Shown here one piece after another: positions 53,701 to 62,255 of a stretch of DNA of 64,000 bases (its first letter is position 1; every line of letters starts with the position of its first letter). Source of the DNA: Bacteroidales bacterium (GTDB lineage: Bacteria; Bacteroidota; Bacteroidia; Bacteroidales; P3); assembly GCA_017545365.1 (NCBI GenBank), contig JAFWOP010000066.1, positions 34,372 through 98,371 of the forward strand, given 5' to 3'. The notes beneath the pieces were generated by a model, which saw nothing but the letters and a program-made list of their open reading frames with translations, did no database searches and was not told where the DNA came from. Made by a program: the position numbers and the translations under genes.

Positions 53701-56700
53701 GTCCTATCTGCCCACATGGGAGGTGACAGAGCACGACACACTGGCCGGAATGCTGGCAGTGCGCAACCGCTGCAATGTGACGCTGCACCATATTGCCGTG
53801 GCCGTTGACTCGATTCCTGCGGGCATGAGCATCACGTTCGACACCCTGACCCTGCCCCCCTTCGGGAATGGGGACCTCCGTTTCACCCTGGTAGGGAACA
53901 ACGTGACGGCAGGCAGCCAGTATGAGCGCGCCCGCTTTACGGCCTCGTGTCTCGAAGGCCCGTTGGGCAAGATGGAGACCCGCTACTTCTGCCACCAACA
54001 TGTGTCGGACCTGCAGATAGCGTTTGACACGATAGCCTGCGCCATAGTGCCCGGCACACAGAAAGTGGTGGACGTGGCGCTGTATAACAATACCGACAGC
54101 ACGTTCAGCAACATAAGCTTCCAGACCCCTGCCGGCTTTGCCGGGATGAGGGTGCTGAACCTCGACAGCAGTTACACCATTGCGCCCCACGACTCGCTGT
54201 TTGTGCCGCTCTTGGTGATGTTCCCCTTAGGGACACCGCTGGCCCCCGTGACGGGCAGCATACTGGTTACCGCCGACAACGCGCAACCACAGCAAGTGCC
54301 GTTTGTCATAGACGTGGTCTCGAATGCGAAGGGCAGCCTGAGGGTGATGGTGTCGAACGAATACACCTACGCCTACGGCACCTATGTGAGCGACGCACAG
54401 GTGAGAGTGGTAGGCTACTACAATCAGCAGACCTATGCAGAGGTGGTGACCGACAGCACGGGCGAGGTGACCATAGACTCACTGCCCGAAGGCTACTACC
54501 GCCTGTATGTGAGCGCGCCCGACAACAACAGCGTTGCCCGCATCATCCAGATTACTGCCGGACGGGTGAACCTTGAGTTGGTGGAACTGGAATATCAGGC
54601 AGTTTCGTACTCGTGGGTTGTTTATCCCAAAGACGTGGAAGACAGCTGGGGAGTGACACTGAACACGACGTACAAGACCAACGTGCCCAAGCCGGTGGTG
54701 GTGCTGAGTCTGCCAGAGTTTACCGTAAGGAGCGACGGGGAGTTCAGCACCTTCAACATTGTGGTGACCAACCACGGGTTGATTGATGCCTACGACGCCA
54801 CGCTGACCGTGCCGACGTCCGACGTATACGAGTTTGTGCCGCTGTTCGACAGGATTGACACACTGCATGCTCTGTCGAGCGTGACAATTCCCTGCTCGGT
54901 CCGCAACAAGGTGATATACGACACCATCGAGACTATCATACACGACTACGAAGTAAGAATAGATACCATTTACAATGTCACCACACACACGGAGACCAGG
55001 ACACGCTATGTGGACACGATAATCTATGTGCCAGTGAACCATTGGGTGCAAGACACCGTCTACGACACGGTGACGGTGTACGACACGATGTTGGTGACTA
55101 TACCTCGTCTGGTGGTGGAAACCGTGGTGGACTCCATCATTGACCGCATCGTCTATTACGACACGACCCTGCGCGACACCCTCTTCGTCATAACGGATGA
55201 GATTGAGCCGTTGTATGGCAGCTGCGATATATTCCCCTTCCGCCTGATGGCGCACTGGAAGTGCAGCGCGGGCGGGAAATGGGTCTATGCAGGAGCCACG
55301 CTTGAGAAGATGGACTGCGACCTGCCCAAGGACAGTGCCTTGGCGATGGTAGGAGGCGTGAGCGACCTGACAGGCGGCACCTTTATGGACGGTCCCGGTG
55401 GTTGGAGCGACTCGGTGAGAAACCCGAGCGGACCTGGCGTCACAAGCGGGCCAAGCGGCTCAACAATCCACTGGCCACAAATACCGCCACTGTTTACGCC
55501 CGACTGGGAGTGCATGCCCTGCTGGTACAGAGCCACCTTGGATGCTGCCGACTGCCTGCTGTCTATAGGTACGGCAGGTATAGGCAACGGTCTGTTGCGG
55601 GGAACTCGCACAAGTGCGAGAATGGCAAGCAATGATGCCATAGACTATATGATGCTAAGTTTAGAGTGGCGGCAGACAATGAACTTGAACTATGGAAATC
55701 TGGAAGCAATGTCATTTGCGACCAGAGGCTTCGAACGTTGTGTTCAAAGTGCCAACCGCAGCCTTGACCAAGCAGCCTACTATGCCCATCTGTCCAACGT
55801 GGCACAAGGCATGTCATATGGGACCTCGGCTTACAGCATGGGACTATCAGCCATGAACAGAGAGTATGGAATGGCAACACTCCAAGGATTAGCTACAATT
55901 GTGGGTTTTATCAATCCCACAGCGGGGGCTGTATTCGGCTGTTCACTTGATATATTTGACGCAATTAATTATTGTATCAACAATGGTGTGGATGTTGAAA
56001 TACCATGGGGCTATCACCACAACATCAGCGTCGACACCAACGTCTACGAGCTGAACCTAAGACTTTCCAAACGGTATCAAGACACGTTGCAATCTATCCG
56101 TTATCGGATTGTCAACGACACGCAGGCGGTCTTTCTTGAGCATCCCGAAGTGCTACAGTCCATTGTTGGCTATATGGTCACAACAGACAGTGCCACGCTA
56201 CAACAGATAAGACAAAGCTACGACACCACTATCACCACCATCGACACGATCATCCTGCGGCGCTATGTAGACCGTTGGAACAGGACAGTCACATATATGA
56301 GAAATGGCTGGCTGACTCCAGCTATGGTGCCAGAGGGGCTGTCGCTCGACTATTACTATCTCGACACCAACACCACTGGCGAACTGGTGAAGATGGAGTT
56401 GACGGCCATGAGAGAGGACTACTGGTCGATAGAGGAGATGTTTGCCGCCACGATTGACTCGCTGATACACTACCCGCAGAAGACCTCGGTGTGTGCGGGT
56501 GTGTCCCTACAATTCAGACAAGAGGTTGCCATGACCCGTGAAGCTTTTGAGGGACAGCTGATTATCAACAATCCCCACGACTCGAATGCCCTGCAAGACC
56601 TCTCGCTGAGCTTTACGGTCAGCGACACGTTGGGCAATGACTGCTCCGACAAGTTCGACATCAGCGTCATCGGCTACGAAGGCATCAGCGCTGCGGGGAC

Positions 56701-59083
56701 CCTTGCAGCCCACAGCACGGGTACGGTCACGGTGCGCTTTGTACCGCTCATGTCGGCCGCCCCGACAGGCGAGATTCCATACCTCTTTGGCGGTACGATA
56801 GAATATATCGACCCGTTCACCCACGCCACCATGGCTGACGAGATGGTGCCCGCACGGCTGACTGTGCATCCTTCTCCTCATCTGCAACTCGACTACTTTG
56901 TGCCTCACGACATCATTGCCGACGACCCATTGACGACACCAATCATAGAGCCCAGTGTGGCTGCCACCATCGGCCTACGTCTGACCAACGACGGCGTTGG
57001 GACTGCCAAGAATGTGCGCGTCTCCTCTCTGTCGCCTCATATCGTGGAAAACCAGCAAGGACTGGTGGTCGACTTCACGATGATAGGCTCCATCATGGAC
57101 GGCGAGGAGAACTCGCAACCCTTGAGCGACATTGCACTAGGCACTATCGCACCCTCCCAGACACACACCATGGAGTATCTGCTCAAGAGTTCGCTGCTGG
57201 GCACTATCACGGTTGACAATGTCAACGTGATTCATAACAGTTCGATAAACGACAGGGACATGAGCTTGGTTTCGGCTCGTGCCCACAGCCTCGTCAAGAC
57301 GGTGATGGAATACAGACCCGGCTCTGACACAATCCATGACTTCCTCACAAACGACGGTGGCCTTAACAGACCCGACACCATTTACTTCTCTTCGGGACGT
57401 AGTGTGAATGTCGCTGGGGCAGACACCGCCCTATTTGACCACTATGTAGAGACTATGACCACGGTGACTCTGCCAGACAGCACCGTCGAGGTGACACGGT
57501 TGGTTGACACGGTGGTTCGCCTTACGGTCTATCCCGACACGATTGGCTGGCAGTATGCCTCGACCGATGACCCCGGTGAAGGGAAATACGACATTGTGTC
57601 GTGTGTGCGCGACGACAGCGTGAGCATACCGCTCGACAACATCTGGCTGACCTTTGTCGACCTGGTGGCCGGCCTCGACCCCGAATACAACAACCGCCTC
57701 CACATTGTGGACACCCTCACGGTGGTAAGGCCGACATCGTACAATGTCACATTCCGCTTGAAAGAGGATATGCTGAAAGTGGAGAAGATACTCGACATCC
57801 CCGTCCGGGCTATCGACTATGCTCTTGATACTGTTAGAGTACGGTTTAACCAGCCCATCATCGACAGCACATTCACATACGCCGACATGTCGCTGAAATG
57901 TAACAATGGGGTGGAGCTGATGGACAGCACTGTCACTGTCAGCCGTGTGGACGACACCACCTATTCTGTTCATTTAGCAAGTAAGACCAACTCGTTTGGC
58001 CTCTATGTGCTGAAGGTGATGGCCGACAGCATCCGAAATGCTGACGGACACTTCGGTGCGGGAGGACGTGAGGCGCATTGGGTGAGAGCCAACTGTACCA
58101 CGGTGAAGGACAGCATAGCCCAAGTGGCATGCGACAACTTTACCTGGAGAGACTCTATCTATACTGCCACAGGCATATATACCGATACACTCTCACAGAT
58201 GGCTGGATGCGACAGCATACTACTATTGAATTTGACCATCAATCACAGCACAACTGCCATTGAAACCGTCACCGCTTGCGACAGCTACACTTGGCACGAC
58301 AGCACCTACACTACTTCCACTCTCAACTCTCAATTCTCAACTCTCAATTCCGTAGGCTGCGACAGCACCGTCACCCTTAACCTCACTATCAACTACAGCA
58401 CTACTGGTACGGAAACCATCACGGCTTGCGACTCCTACACTTGGCACGACAGCACGTACACCGCATCCACTTTCAATTCTCAATTTTCAACTCTCAATTC
58501 CGTAGGATGCGACAGCACGGTGACGCTGCACCTCACCATCAACTACAGCACTTCTGCTATAGAAGATGTTTCTGCCTGTGACAGCTACACCTGGCACGAT
58601 TCCATCTACTCTACCTCCACTATCGACTCTATCACCCTCACCAATGCCGCTGGCTGCGACAGCACGGTGACGCTGCACATCACCATCAACTACAGCAGCC
58701 ACACCACCATCGTGGACACTGCCACCAACAGCTATGAGTGGAACGGCGAGGTGCTGACCGAGAGCGGCGAATACGTATACGAGGGACAGACCGAGGCAGG
58801 ATGCGACAGCATCGTCACGCTGAAGCTCACCATTAACCATGTGGGCATCGCCCATGTCGTCAACCCCGAAGGCCTGAGCATCTACCCCAACCCCACTCCA
58901 GGCAAACTCACCATCGTGGCCGAAGGGGTGACGAAGGTGGAAGTGTTTGACCAGAACGGACGCATCGCGGACACCTTCCTCGACACCAACGAGGTCGACA
59001 TCAGCCACCTGCCCACAGGAGCTTACACCCTACGCATCACATTACACAACGGCACCGCCGTAAAGCGTGTCGTCAAGCAATAA
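50777..59083 (+). CDS. Giant T9SS-exported multidomain surface protein (2768 aa)
   Basis: A signal peptide (MKRLLLIVAGCLLGLSLQAQ) precedes three 67-residue repeats at about 60-260 (YWYDQDYS..GTLGNGHL..DSLREGFHTLY). Fn3-like modules lie near 318-410 and 690-775; GCDS-type repeats (ACDSYxW..GCDSTVTLxLTxNHS) near 420-620 and again at about 2440-2690; an ASPM/DUF1573-like module near 780-870; carboxypeptidase-regulatory-like folds near 890-970 and 1190-1275; a strand-rich VDTI/YDT stretch near 1390-1480. Residues about 1600-1740 form a helix-rich island unlike the rest, in more A+T-rich DNA. The end (GLSIYPNPTPGKL..VKRVVKQ) is a T9SS type A sorting domain. Two GCDS repeats carry in-frame AATTCTC arrays. 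Probably an adhesin or surface layer protein; no enzyme motif. Confidence 0.85.
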   Translation: MKRLLLIVAGCLLGLSLQAQSGTWNWYWPNNRTGSHAQDFPLRLKSTQLLYSPQKLSADSMTYTYWYDQNYSYHYTGTLGNGHLLFDVDSLEEGFHTLYLSISDDSTRRLENIMFYLPPVSMVGDSVTLAYSYWYDQDYSHHYDGTLGNGHLLFEVDSLREGFHTLYMTLGSGTTMRLENFMFYLPPNDLQGDILTTEYSYWFDQDYSRHYSGNLGDGHLRFVVDSLREGFHTMYMTLGSGNTMRLESVMFYLPFEQASTGYTNLAYWFDGETTVHRVTPIEGHHVITPPEMDCGDWGTIHFMGTDNQTSTTPFVTRQFIMMDSSCCLPPLFVTADNVTDTGARLHWDYNRPESYTLVWDTLPFATPDSSHNMVVLTDTTYWFTGMHAGITCYYAIKTNCDTSDSGWVRGEWTTVCRTLTPYQVDACDSYAWRGATYTESGTYRDTVPTALGYAVQCDSIYELNLSMHHSFSTEQTVTACRSYDWHGRTLTESTDTATYHTHTVAGCDSTVTLHLTVNHSTHPDLTERDTACGRYRWHERTYTESGAYTQMHVYDDSPCPGIDTLHLVIRPEYHTRDEVAIYEGDSVVFGGQAYRTAGVYEQRLLSVYGCDSVKVLVLRIEPVRNQIARATVCQGEPYSNGQFTVTAAQTATAGLLVLRDTLRTARGFDSLIRGLDLTVLPNNLATVASLEPATDSVITRGDVVLRWGEVAGATGYRVYLWTTGQAMPAAPTYVTTNTYQHIPFYQNRQTYNWKVEAYNPCDTTAGAIQHFLIYKEPSMTLSSHALAFGEVEYNASAHQSLTISGRDLTDSIRLAVRGADSAMFALSAPTLDRFGGTVTVAFSPTVMQRSFDAYLTVTGGTTRDTVALSGLMANYYQFTVNVADSILPANTPVTISGTLENAAQEAQANVAVDVYVKIMGQTYLYTDTTDALGHFGATYTPVPSECGYYEVGACLHGSPSRRTMAEFNIPGISLASYLPTWEVTEHDTLAGMLAVRNRCNVTLHHIAVAVDSIPAGMSITFDTLTLPPFGNGDLRFTLVGNNVTAGSQYERARFTASCLEGPLGKMETRYFCHQHVSDLQIAFDTIACAIVPGTQKVVDVALYNNTDSTFSNISFQTPAGFAGMRVLNLDSSYTIAPHDSLFVPLLVMFPLGTPLAPVTGSILVTADNAQPQQVPFVIDVVSNAKGSLRVMVSNEYTYAYGTYVSDAQVRVVGYYNQQTYAEVVTDSTGEVTIDSLPEGYYRLYVSAPDNNSVARIIQITAGRVNLELVELEYQAVSYSWVVYPKDVEDSWGVTLNTTYKTNVPKPVVVLSLPEFTVRSDGEFSTFNIVVTNHGLIDAYDATLTVPTSDVYEFVPLFDRIDTLHALSSVTIPCSVRNKVIYDTIETIIHDYEVRIDTIYNVTTHTETRTRYVDTIIYVPVNHWVQDTVYDTVTVYDTMLVTIPRLVVETVVDSIIDRIVYYDTTLRDTLFVITDEIEPLYGSCDIFPFRLMAHWKCSAGGKWVYAGATLEKMDCDLPKDSALAMVGGVSDLTGGTFMDGPGGWSDSVRNPSGPGVTSGPSGSTIHWPQIPPLFTPDWECMPCWYRATLDAADCLLSIGTAGIGNGLLRGTRTSARMASNDAIDYMMLSLEWRQTMNLNYGNLEAMSFATRGFERCVQSANRSLDQAAYYAHLSNVAQGMSYGTSAYSMGLSAMNREYGMATLQGLATIVGFINPTAGAVFGCSLDIFDAINYCINNGVDVEIPWGYHHNISVDTNVYELNLRLSKRYQDTLQSIRYRIVNDTQAVFLEHPEVLQSIVGYMVTTDSATLQQIRQSYDTTITTIDTIILRRYVDRWNRTVTYMRNGWLTPAMVPEGLSLDYYYLDTNTTGELVKMELTAMREDYWSIEEMFAATIDSLIHYPQKTSVCAGVSLQFRQEVAMTREAFEGQLIINNPHDSNALQDLSLSFTVSDTLGNDCSDKFDISVIGYEGISAAGTLAAHSTGTVTVRFVPLMSAAPTGEIPYLFGGTIEYIDPFTHATMADEMVPARLTVHPSPHLQLDYFVPHDIIADDPLTTPIIEPSVAATIGLRLTNDGVGTAKNVRVSSLSPHIVENQQGLVVDFTMIGSIMDGEENSQPLSDIALGTIAPSQTHTMEYLLKSSLLGTITVDNVNVIHNSSINDRDMSLVSARAHSLVKTVMEYRPGSDTIHDFLTNDGGLNRPDTIYFSSGRSVNVAGADTALFDHYVETMTTVTLPDSTVEVTRLVDTVVRLTVYPDTIGWQYASTDDPGEGKYDIVSCVRDDSVSIPLDNIWLTFVDLVAGLDPEYNNRLHIVDTLTVVRPTSYNVTFRLKEDMLKVEKILDIPVRAIDYALDTVRVRFNQPIIDSTFTYADMSLKCNNGVELMDSTVTVSRVDDTTYSVHLASKTNSFGLYVLKVMADSIRNADGHFGAGGREAHWVRANCTTVKDSIAQVACDNFTWRDSIYTATGIYTDTLSQMAGCDSILLLNLTINHSTTAIETVTACDSYTWHDSTYTTSTLNSQFSTLNSVGCDSTVTLNLTINYSTTGTETITACDSYTWHDSTYTASTFNSQFSTLNSVGCDSTVTLHLTINYSTSAIEDVSACDSYTWHDSIYSTSTIDSITLTNAAGCDSTVTLHITINYSSHTTIVDTATNSYEWNGEVLTESGEYVYEGQTEAGCDSIVTLKLTINHVGIAHVVNPEGLSIYPNPTPGKLTIVAEGVTKVEVFDQNGRIADTFLDTNEVDISHLPTGAYTLRITLHNGTAVKRVVKQ
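58319..58350 (+). repeat. AATTCTC array in coding sequence, copy a
   Basis: Thirty-two bases of TCTCAAC/TCTCAAT units that encode TLNSQFSTLNS within a GCDS repeat of the giant protein. Confidence 0.85.
58469..58500 (+). repeat. AATTCTC array in coding sequence, copy b
   Basis: Same array one GCDS repeat further on, encoding TFNSQFSTLNS; differs from copy a by a few bases. The 150-base spacing equals the GCDS repeat unit, so the pair probably arose by unit duplication. Confidence 0.85.
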
Positions 59084-59107
59084 TGCCGACGGCACCTATC
59101 CAACCCA

Positions 59108-59146
59108 TTGAGGCAGACACATTTTAATGTCTGCCTCAACTTTTTT
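59108..59146 (+). terminator. Rho-independent terminator after the giant T9SS gene
   Basis: TTGAGGCAGACA (59108-59119) pairs perfectly with TGTCTGCCTCAA (59128-59139) around an 8-base loop, followed by CTTTTTT. Confidence 0.92.
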
Positions 59147-59211
59147 ATGCCTCTGGCCGAATAATTAGGGGGCCTTGTACGTTTATTGTGTAAGAAAGAA
59201 GTTATTCATCA

Positions 59212-59712
59212 ATGACCGAGAAGGAATACACACATATTGCCCAACAATGCCGCGAGGAGCTCTACCGTTTTGCCGTAAGGTATACTGCCGACGGCGACAG
59301 CGCATGGGATGTGGTGCAGGATGCCTTCGTAGCACTATGGACACACCTGAGCGAGGTGGAGCCGACAAAGGCCAAGGGATGGCTGATAAGAGTGATGTAC
59401 CGCCAGATGGTGGACCAGCACCGGCGCGAAGCCCGGTTCCGCAACCTGGCACCCGCACTGGTCGGCGAGGAATGGTACAGCCAGCACGACAACTTCGAGC
59501 TGCACGACGCTATGCAGCAGGCCCTTGCCCAACTGTCCGAACAGCACCGCGCCATCCTGCTGATGAAGGACCTGGAGGGCTACCGCTATCAGGAAATTGC
59601 CCAAATAACCGGGCTGGAAGAATCGCAGGTGACGGGCATCCTCTACCGCGCCCGCATCAATCTGAAGAAAGCATACATCAAGTTGAACACCATTAAACAG
59701 CACGCTATATGA
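59212..59712 (+). CDS. ECF-type RNA polymerase sigma factor
   Basis: A 166-residue sigma-70 family factor. Region 2 is at about 15-75 (ELYRFAVRYTADGDSAWDVVQDAFVALW; RQMVDQHRRE) and region 4 at 105-160 (LSEQHRAILLMKDLEGYRYQEIAQITG, then SQVTGILYRARINLKKAY). It would redirect RNA polymerase to envelope or surface genes. The stop overlaps the next ATG by 4 bases; that gene encodes a membrane protein likely to act as anti-sigma. Its targets cannot be read from this window. Confidence 0.93.
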   Translation: MTEKEYTHIAQQCREELYRFAVRYTADGDSAWDVVQDAFVALWTHLSEVEPTKAKGWLIRVMYRQMVDQHRREARFRNLAPALVGEEWYSQHDNFELHDAMQQALAQLSEQHRAILLMKDLEGYRYQEIAQITGLEESQVTGILYRARINLKKAYIKLNTIKQHAI

Positions 59713-60473
59713 TAAACATGGAAAATTATGAGGGCTACCTCTTCCTCTATCAAGAAGGCGAACTGGACAGCAGCACACGCGCCGAAGTGGAACGTTTCCT
59801 TCTGCAGCACCCCGACATACGCGAGGAGATGGAGCAATACTATGACCCCACGCTTGTCGTCACTGCCGAGCCACCCGTCCGTCAAAGCCGCCGTGTCATC
59901 CCCCTATGGCGTTGGGCTGCCGCCGCTTGTGTGGTGCTGGCCCTAGGTTACGGGGCTTATCTGGCCATTCCGCAGCGAATAGAGGGAACGGAGACTGTAG
60001 CCCAAATAACGCCCGATGCGTCCGGTACCATCACACCACTTCAGGAAGAGACCCCGCACCTGAACCACGAACAGCCTGCGGCAATCATCGCCAAGGCCAA
60101 CATCAAGTCATCGCAAAAGCAGCCGTTACTTCCAGAGCATACCATAGAAACACAACAGAAACCCACCACCGAGACCATAGAGCCGGTACAGCGCACCGAG
60201 GCTCCTACTCACCCGATGCCCACCGAAGAACAAGCCCCTGTTGGCCATATCATAGTGACGAGCACTCAGCTTGCCGAAGTGAACGAGATAATCATGGTGG
60301 ACGACCTGGCCAGGGTGGTACCCCATGCCAAACCGTCGGACACGCCCCCCTTCACCTATCTGGCCATGAAGATTAGAAGGAACCTTGAAAACCGCAGACT
60401 CGAATTTGAAGACTTTGTATACAACATATTCGCACCAAAGTCGGGAAGCAACGAACTGGCCGAATCCAATTAA
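59709..60473 (+). CDS. Putative anti-sigma/membrane regulator
   Basis: A 254-residue single-pass protein. The N-terminal 45 residues (MENYEGYLFLYQEGELDSSTRAEVERFL) match the start of many Bacteroidota proteins encoded with ECF sigma factors, without the zinc-binding HxxxCxxC. One transmembrane segment lies at about 68-90 (LWRWAAAACVVLALGYGAYLAI). The rest is a Pro/Thr/Glu-rich linker and a short basic C-terminus. Translational coupling with the sigma gene (4-base overlap) supports an anti-sigma role, which remains inferred. Confidence 0.75.
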   Translation: MINMENYEGYLFLYQEGELDSSTRAEVERFLLQHPDIREEMEQYYDPTLVVTAEPPVRQSRRVIPLWRWAAAACVVLALGYGAYLAIPQRIEGTETVAQITPDASGTITPLQEETPHLNHEQPAAIIAKANIKSSQKQPLLPEHTIETQQKPTTETIEPVQRTEAPTHPMPTEEQAPVGHIIVTSTQLAEVNEIIMVDDLARVVPHAKPSDTPPFTYLAMKIRRNLENRRLEFEDFVYNIFAPKSGSNELAESN

Positions 60474-60502
60474 TTAGTATAATAACCAACACCTATCATA
60501 AC

Positions 60503-61600
60503 ATGAAAAGAACAATCCTCACAATTGCCTTTGCGGCAATAGCAAGCATGGCGGCAGCACAAACGTACACCTTCCGCCAAGACCTCAAACAGGAAATCAA
60601 CCACCTAGTGGTAAAAGGAAGCAGCATCGTACGTCTGGAACACGACACTTGCAACTGGGTGGCCTATAAGGGGGAGAAACGAAACGACACAGCCCGGCTG
60701 GTAGTCATTGAGGGCAACCGGCTGACAACCACAGCGGCGGCAGACAACAGAACGCTCTACGTGGGCACTACGGCAGGAAAGGACAGTGCCGAATATCTGC
60801 TCACCTTCGACATCGAAGACAACGGTGTGGTTGTCTACAATGGGAAGGCCAACACCAAGGGCCATATCACATACGACTGTTACAACCCGAAAAAGGACAA
60901 CACCAAAAGGGTAAGCGGCATAAGGAAATACGGCCCCGACGACAGGGTGTTCTTCGACTATTATCTTGGCACGGCATTCTGGCACTCAACAGGCATGACT
61001 ACAGCAATGAACACAACAATAAATCCAAATCCTGTCTATCCAGACGAAATGTCGATCTTGACAAACACAGGGGTAAAGATAGGCTATTCGCTCTATATGG
61101 ATGACCATATCGCAGCAGGATTTGGTATCCAGTACGGATTCTACTCACCGCAGTTCAAGTCGCCCCTTGTCTCCTATTCCGCCAGCGACAACAGCCTGTC
61201 CACCGCCACCTCCGACTCGGCGGGGATATGGAACACATCGGCCTACATGCACACAGTAGGCATCCCCCTGCATTTCACCTACTTCCCCATCCCGACAAGA
61301 CACCGATTTAACGTTCAGTTGGAGCTCATCCCCCAGTTCTCGTTCGGCCATAAGCTAGAGCAGCACTACCAACACGAGACCGCCAACCTGACCATCAACA
61401 ACACCTACACAAAAGACCTGCCCTACAGCCTTCTCAACCTCACCGCCCGTTTCAGTATCAACTATGGTACCTTGGGCTTCTATGCCGAATATGGCATTAA
61501 CCCCATCAGCCGCAATCTGAAATACGACAACAACACCATATCGCCTCACTATGCATGCTTGGGAGTCCGCATCAACTTATTTGAATTGGGCAAAAAATGA
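60503..61600 (+). CDS. Outer-membrane beta-barrel-like protein, unknown function
   Basis: A 365-residue protein with signal peptide MKRTILTIAFAAIASMAAAQ. Residues 20-110 are a beta-rich domain with short repeats (HLVVKGSSIVRLEHD, NRLTTTAAADNRTLYVG) similar to adhesin-like DUF2807 folds. From about 150 the sequence alternates hydrophobic strands (MDDHIAAGFGIQYGFYSPQF, RFNVQLELIPQFSFGHKL, LGFYAEYGINPIS) as in OmpA/outer-membrane barrels. It lies 29 bases after the anti-sigma gene and is probably controlled by the ECF system. A long inverted repeat terminates the transcript. Confidence 0.72.
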   Translation: MKRTILTIAFAAIASMAAAQTYTFRQDLKQEINHLVVKGSSIVRLEHDTCNWVAYKGEKRNDTARLVVIEGNRLTTTAAADNRTLYVGTTAGKDSAEYLLTFDIEDNGVVVYNGKANTKGHITYDCYNPKKDNTKRVSGIRKYGPDDRVFFDYYLGTAFWHSTGMTTAMNTTINPNPVYPDEMSILTNTGVKIGYSLYMDDHIAAGFGIQYGFYSPQFKSPLVSYSASDNSLSTATSDSAGIWNTSAYMHTVGIPLHFTYFPIPTRHRFNVQLELIPQFSFGHKLEQHYQHETANLTINNTYTKDLPYSLLNLTARFSINYGTLGFYAEYGINPISRNLKYDNNTISPHYACLGVRINLFELGKK

Positions 61601-61621
61601 CAACAAGAAAAAAGTAACATC

Positions 61622-61661
61622 AAGAGCTAAGAATGAGTGAGGCAGACAATTCTTAGCTCTT
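61622..61661. terminator. Bidirectional hairpin between convergent genes
   Basis: AAGAGCTAAGAAT (61622-61634) pairs perfectly with ATTCTTAGCTCTT (61649-61661). The right arm is part of a TTCTTA-type array and overlaps the trmH stop codon. Confidence 0.75.
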
Positions 61662-62217
61662 ACTTCTTACCTCTTAGTTCTTTAAACAGTTCCCACATCA
61701 CGATGGCGGCGGCGCAGCTGACGTTCAGCGAATGCTTGGTGCCCTGCTGGGGTATCTCGATGCTGCCGTCGCAAAGGGGGAGCAGCTCCTCTTGCACACC
61801 CTCCACCTCGTTGCCAAAGACTATGGCAAACCTTGAATTGAGAATTGAGAATTGAGAATTAAGAGCTGAAAGGTTGTCCAGCTTAATGCTGTCGTCCACT
61901 TGCTCTATGGCATAGACCTTATAGCCTTGGGCCTTCAGTTCGCGAACACAATCGGCCGTCTCCTCATAATAAGTCCACTCCACGCTATCCTCGGCACCGA
62001 GGGCGGTCTTGTGTATGTCGCGGTGGGGCGGAGTGGAGCAGATACCGCACAGACAGATGCGCTCCACACGGAAAGCATCCCCCGTGCGGAACACCGAGCC
62101 GATATTGTTCTGGCTGCGCACATTGTCGAGCACCACCGTCAAAGGCATTTTCTCCGCCTCTTTGAACTCCTGCACCGAAATGCGGTGCAACTCTTCCATC
62201 GATAGTTTGCGCCCCAT
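61660..62217 (-). CDS. TrmH/SpoU-family RNA 2'-O-methyltransferase
   Basis: A 185-residue SPOUT methyltransferase with VVLDNVRSQNNIGSVFRTGDAF (motif 1) near residues 29-50, IVFGNEVEGV (motif 2) near 132-141 and IPQQGTKHSLNVSCAAAIVMWE (motif 3) near 154-175, the knot that binds AdoMet. The substrate is a tRNA or rRNA ribose; which one is unknown. Two oddities: residues about 119-130 (ALNSQFSILNS), just before motif 2, are encoded by an AATTCTC array and have no counterpart in the family, and the last residues (ELRGKK) plus the stop come from a TTCTTA array. It follows sufB on the minus strand after 38 bases, which themselves are repeat sequence. Confidence 0.9.
   Translation of the reverse strand: MGRKLSMEELHRISVQEFKEAEKMPLTVVLDNVRSQNNIGSVFRTGDAFRVERICLCGICSTPPHRDIHKTALGAEDSVEWTYYEETADCVRELKAQGYKVYAIEQVDDSIKLDNLSALNSQFSILNSRFAIVFGNEVEGVQEELLPLCDGSIEIPQQGTKHSLNVSCAAAIVMWELFKELRGKK
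61832..61872 (-). repeat. AATTCTC array in coding sequence of the TrmH-family gene
   Basis: Plus-strand TTGAATTGAGAATTGAGAA followed by TTGAGAATTAAGAGCTGAAAG. It is read in the minus direction as SALNSQFSILNSRF, the same peptide type as in the giant T9SS protein. Confidence 0.85.
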
Positions 62218-62218
62218 C

Positions 62219-62246
62219 GTCTTAGTTCTTAGTTCTTAACTCCTAC
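62219..62246. repeat. TTCTTAG-type array between sufB and the TrmH-family gene
   Basis: Repeated CTTAGTTCTTAGTTCTTAACTCC directly in front of the trmH ATG, related to the array at its 3' end (61649-61682). Confidence 0.65.
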
Positions 62247-62255
62247 TTCAAAGCA

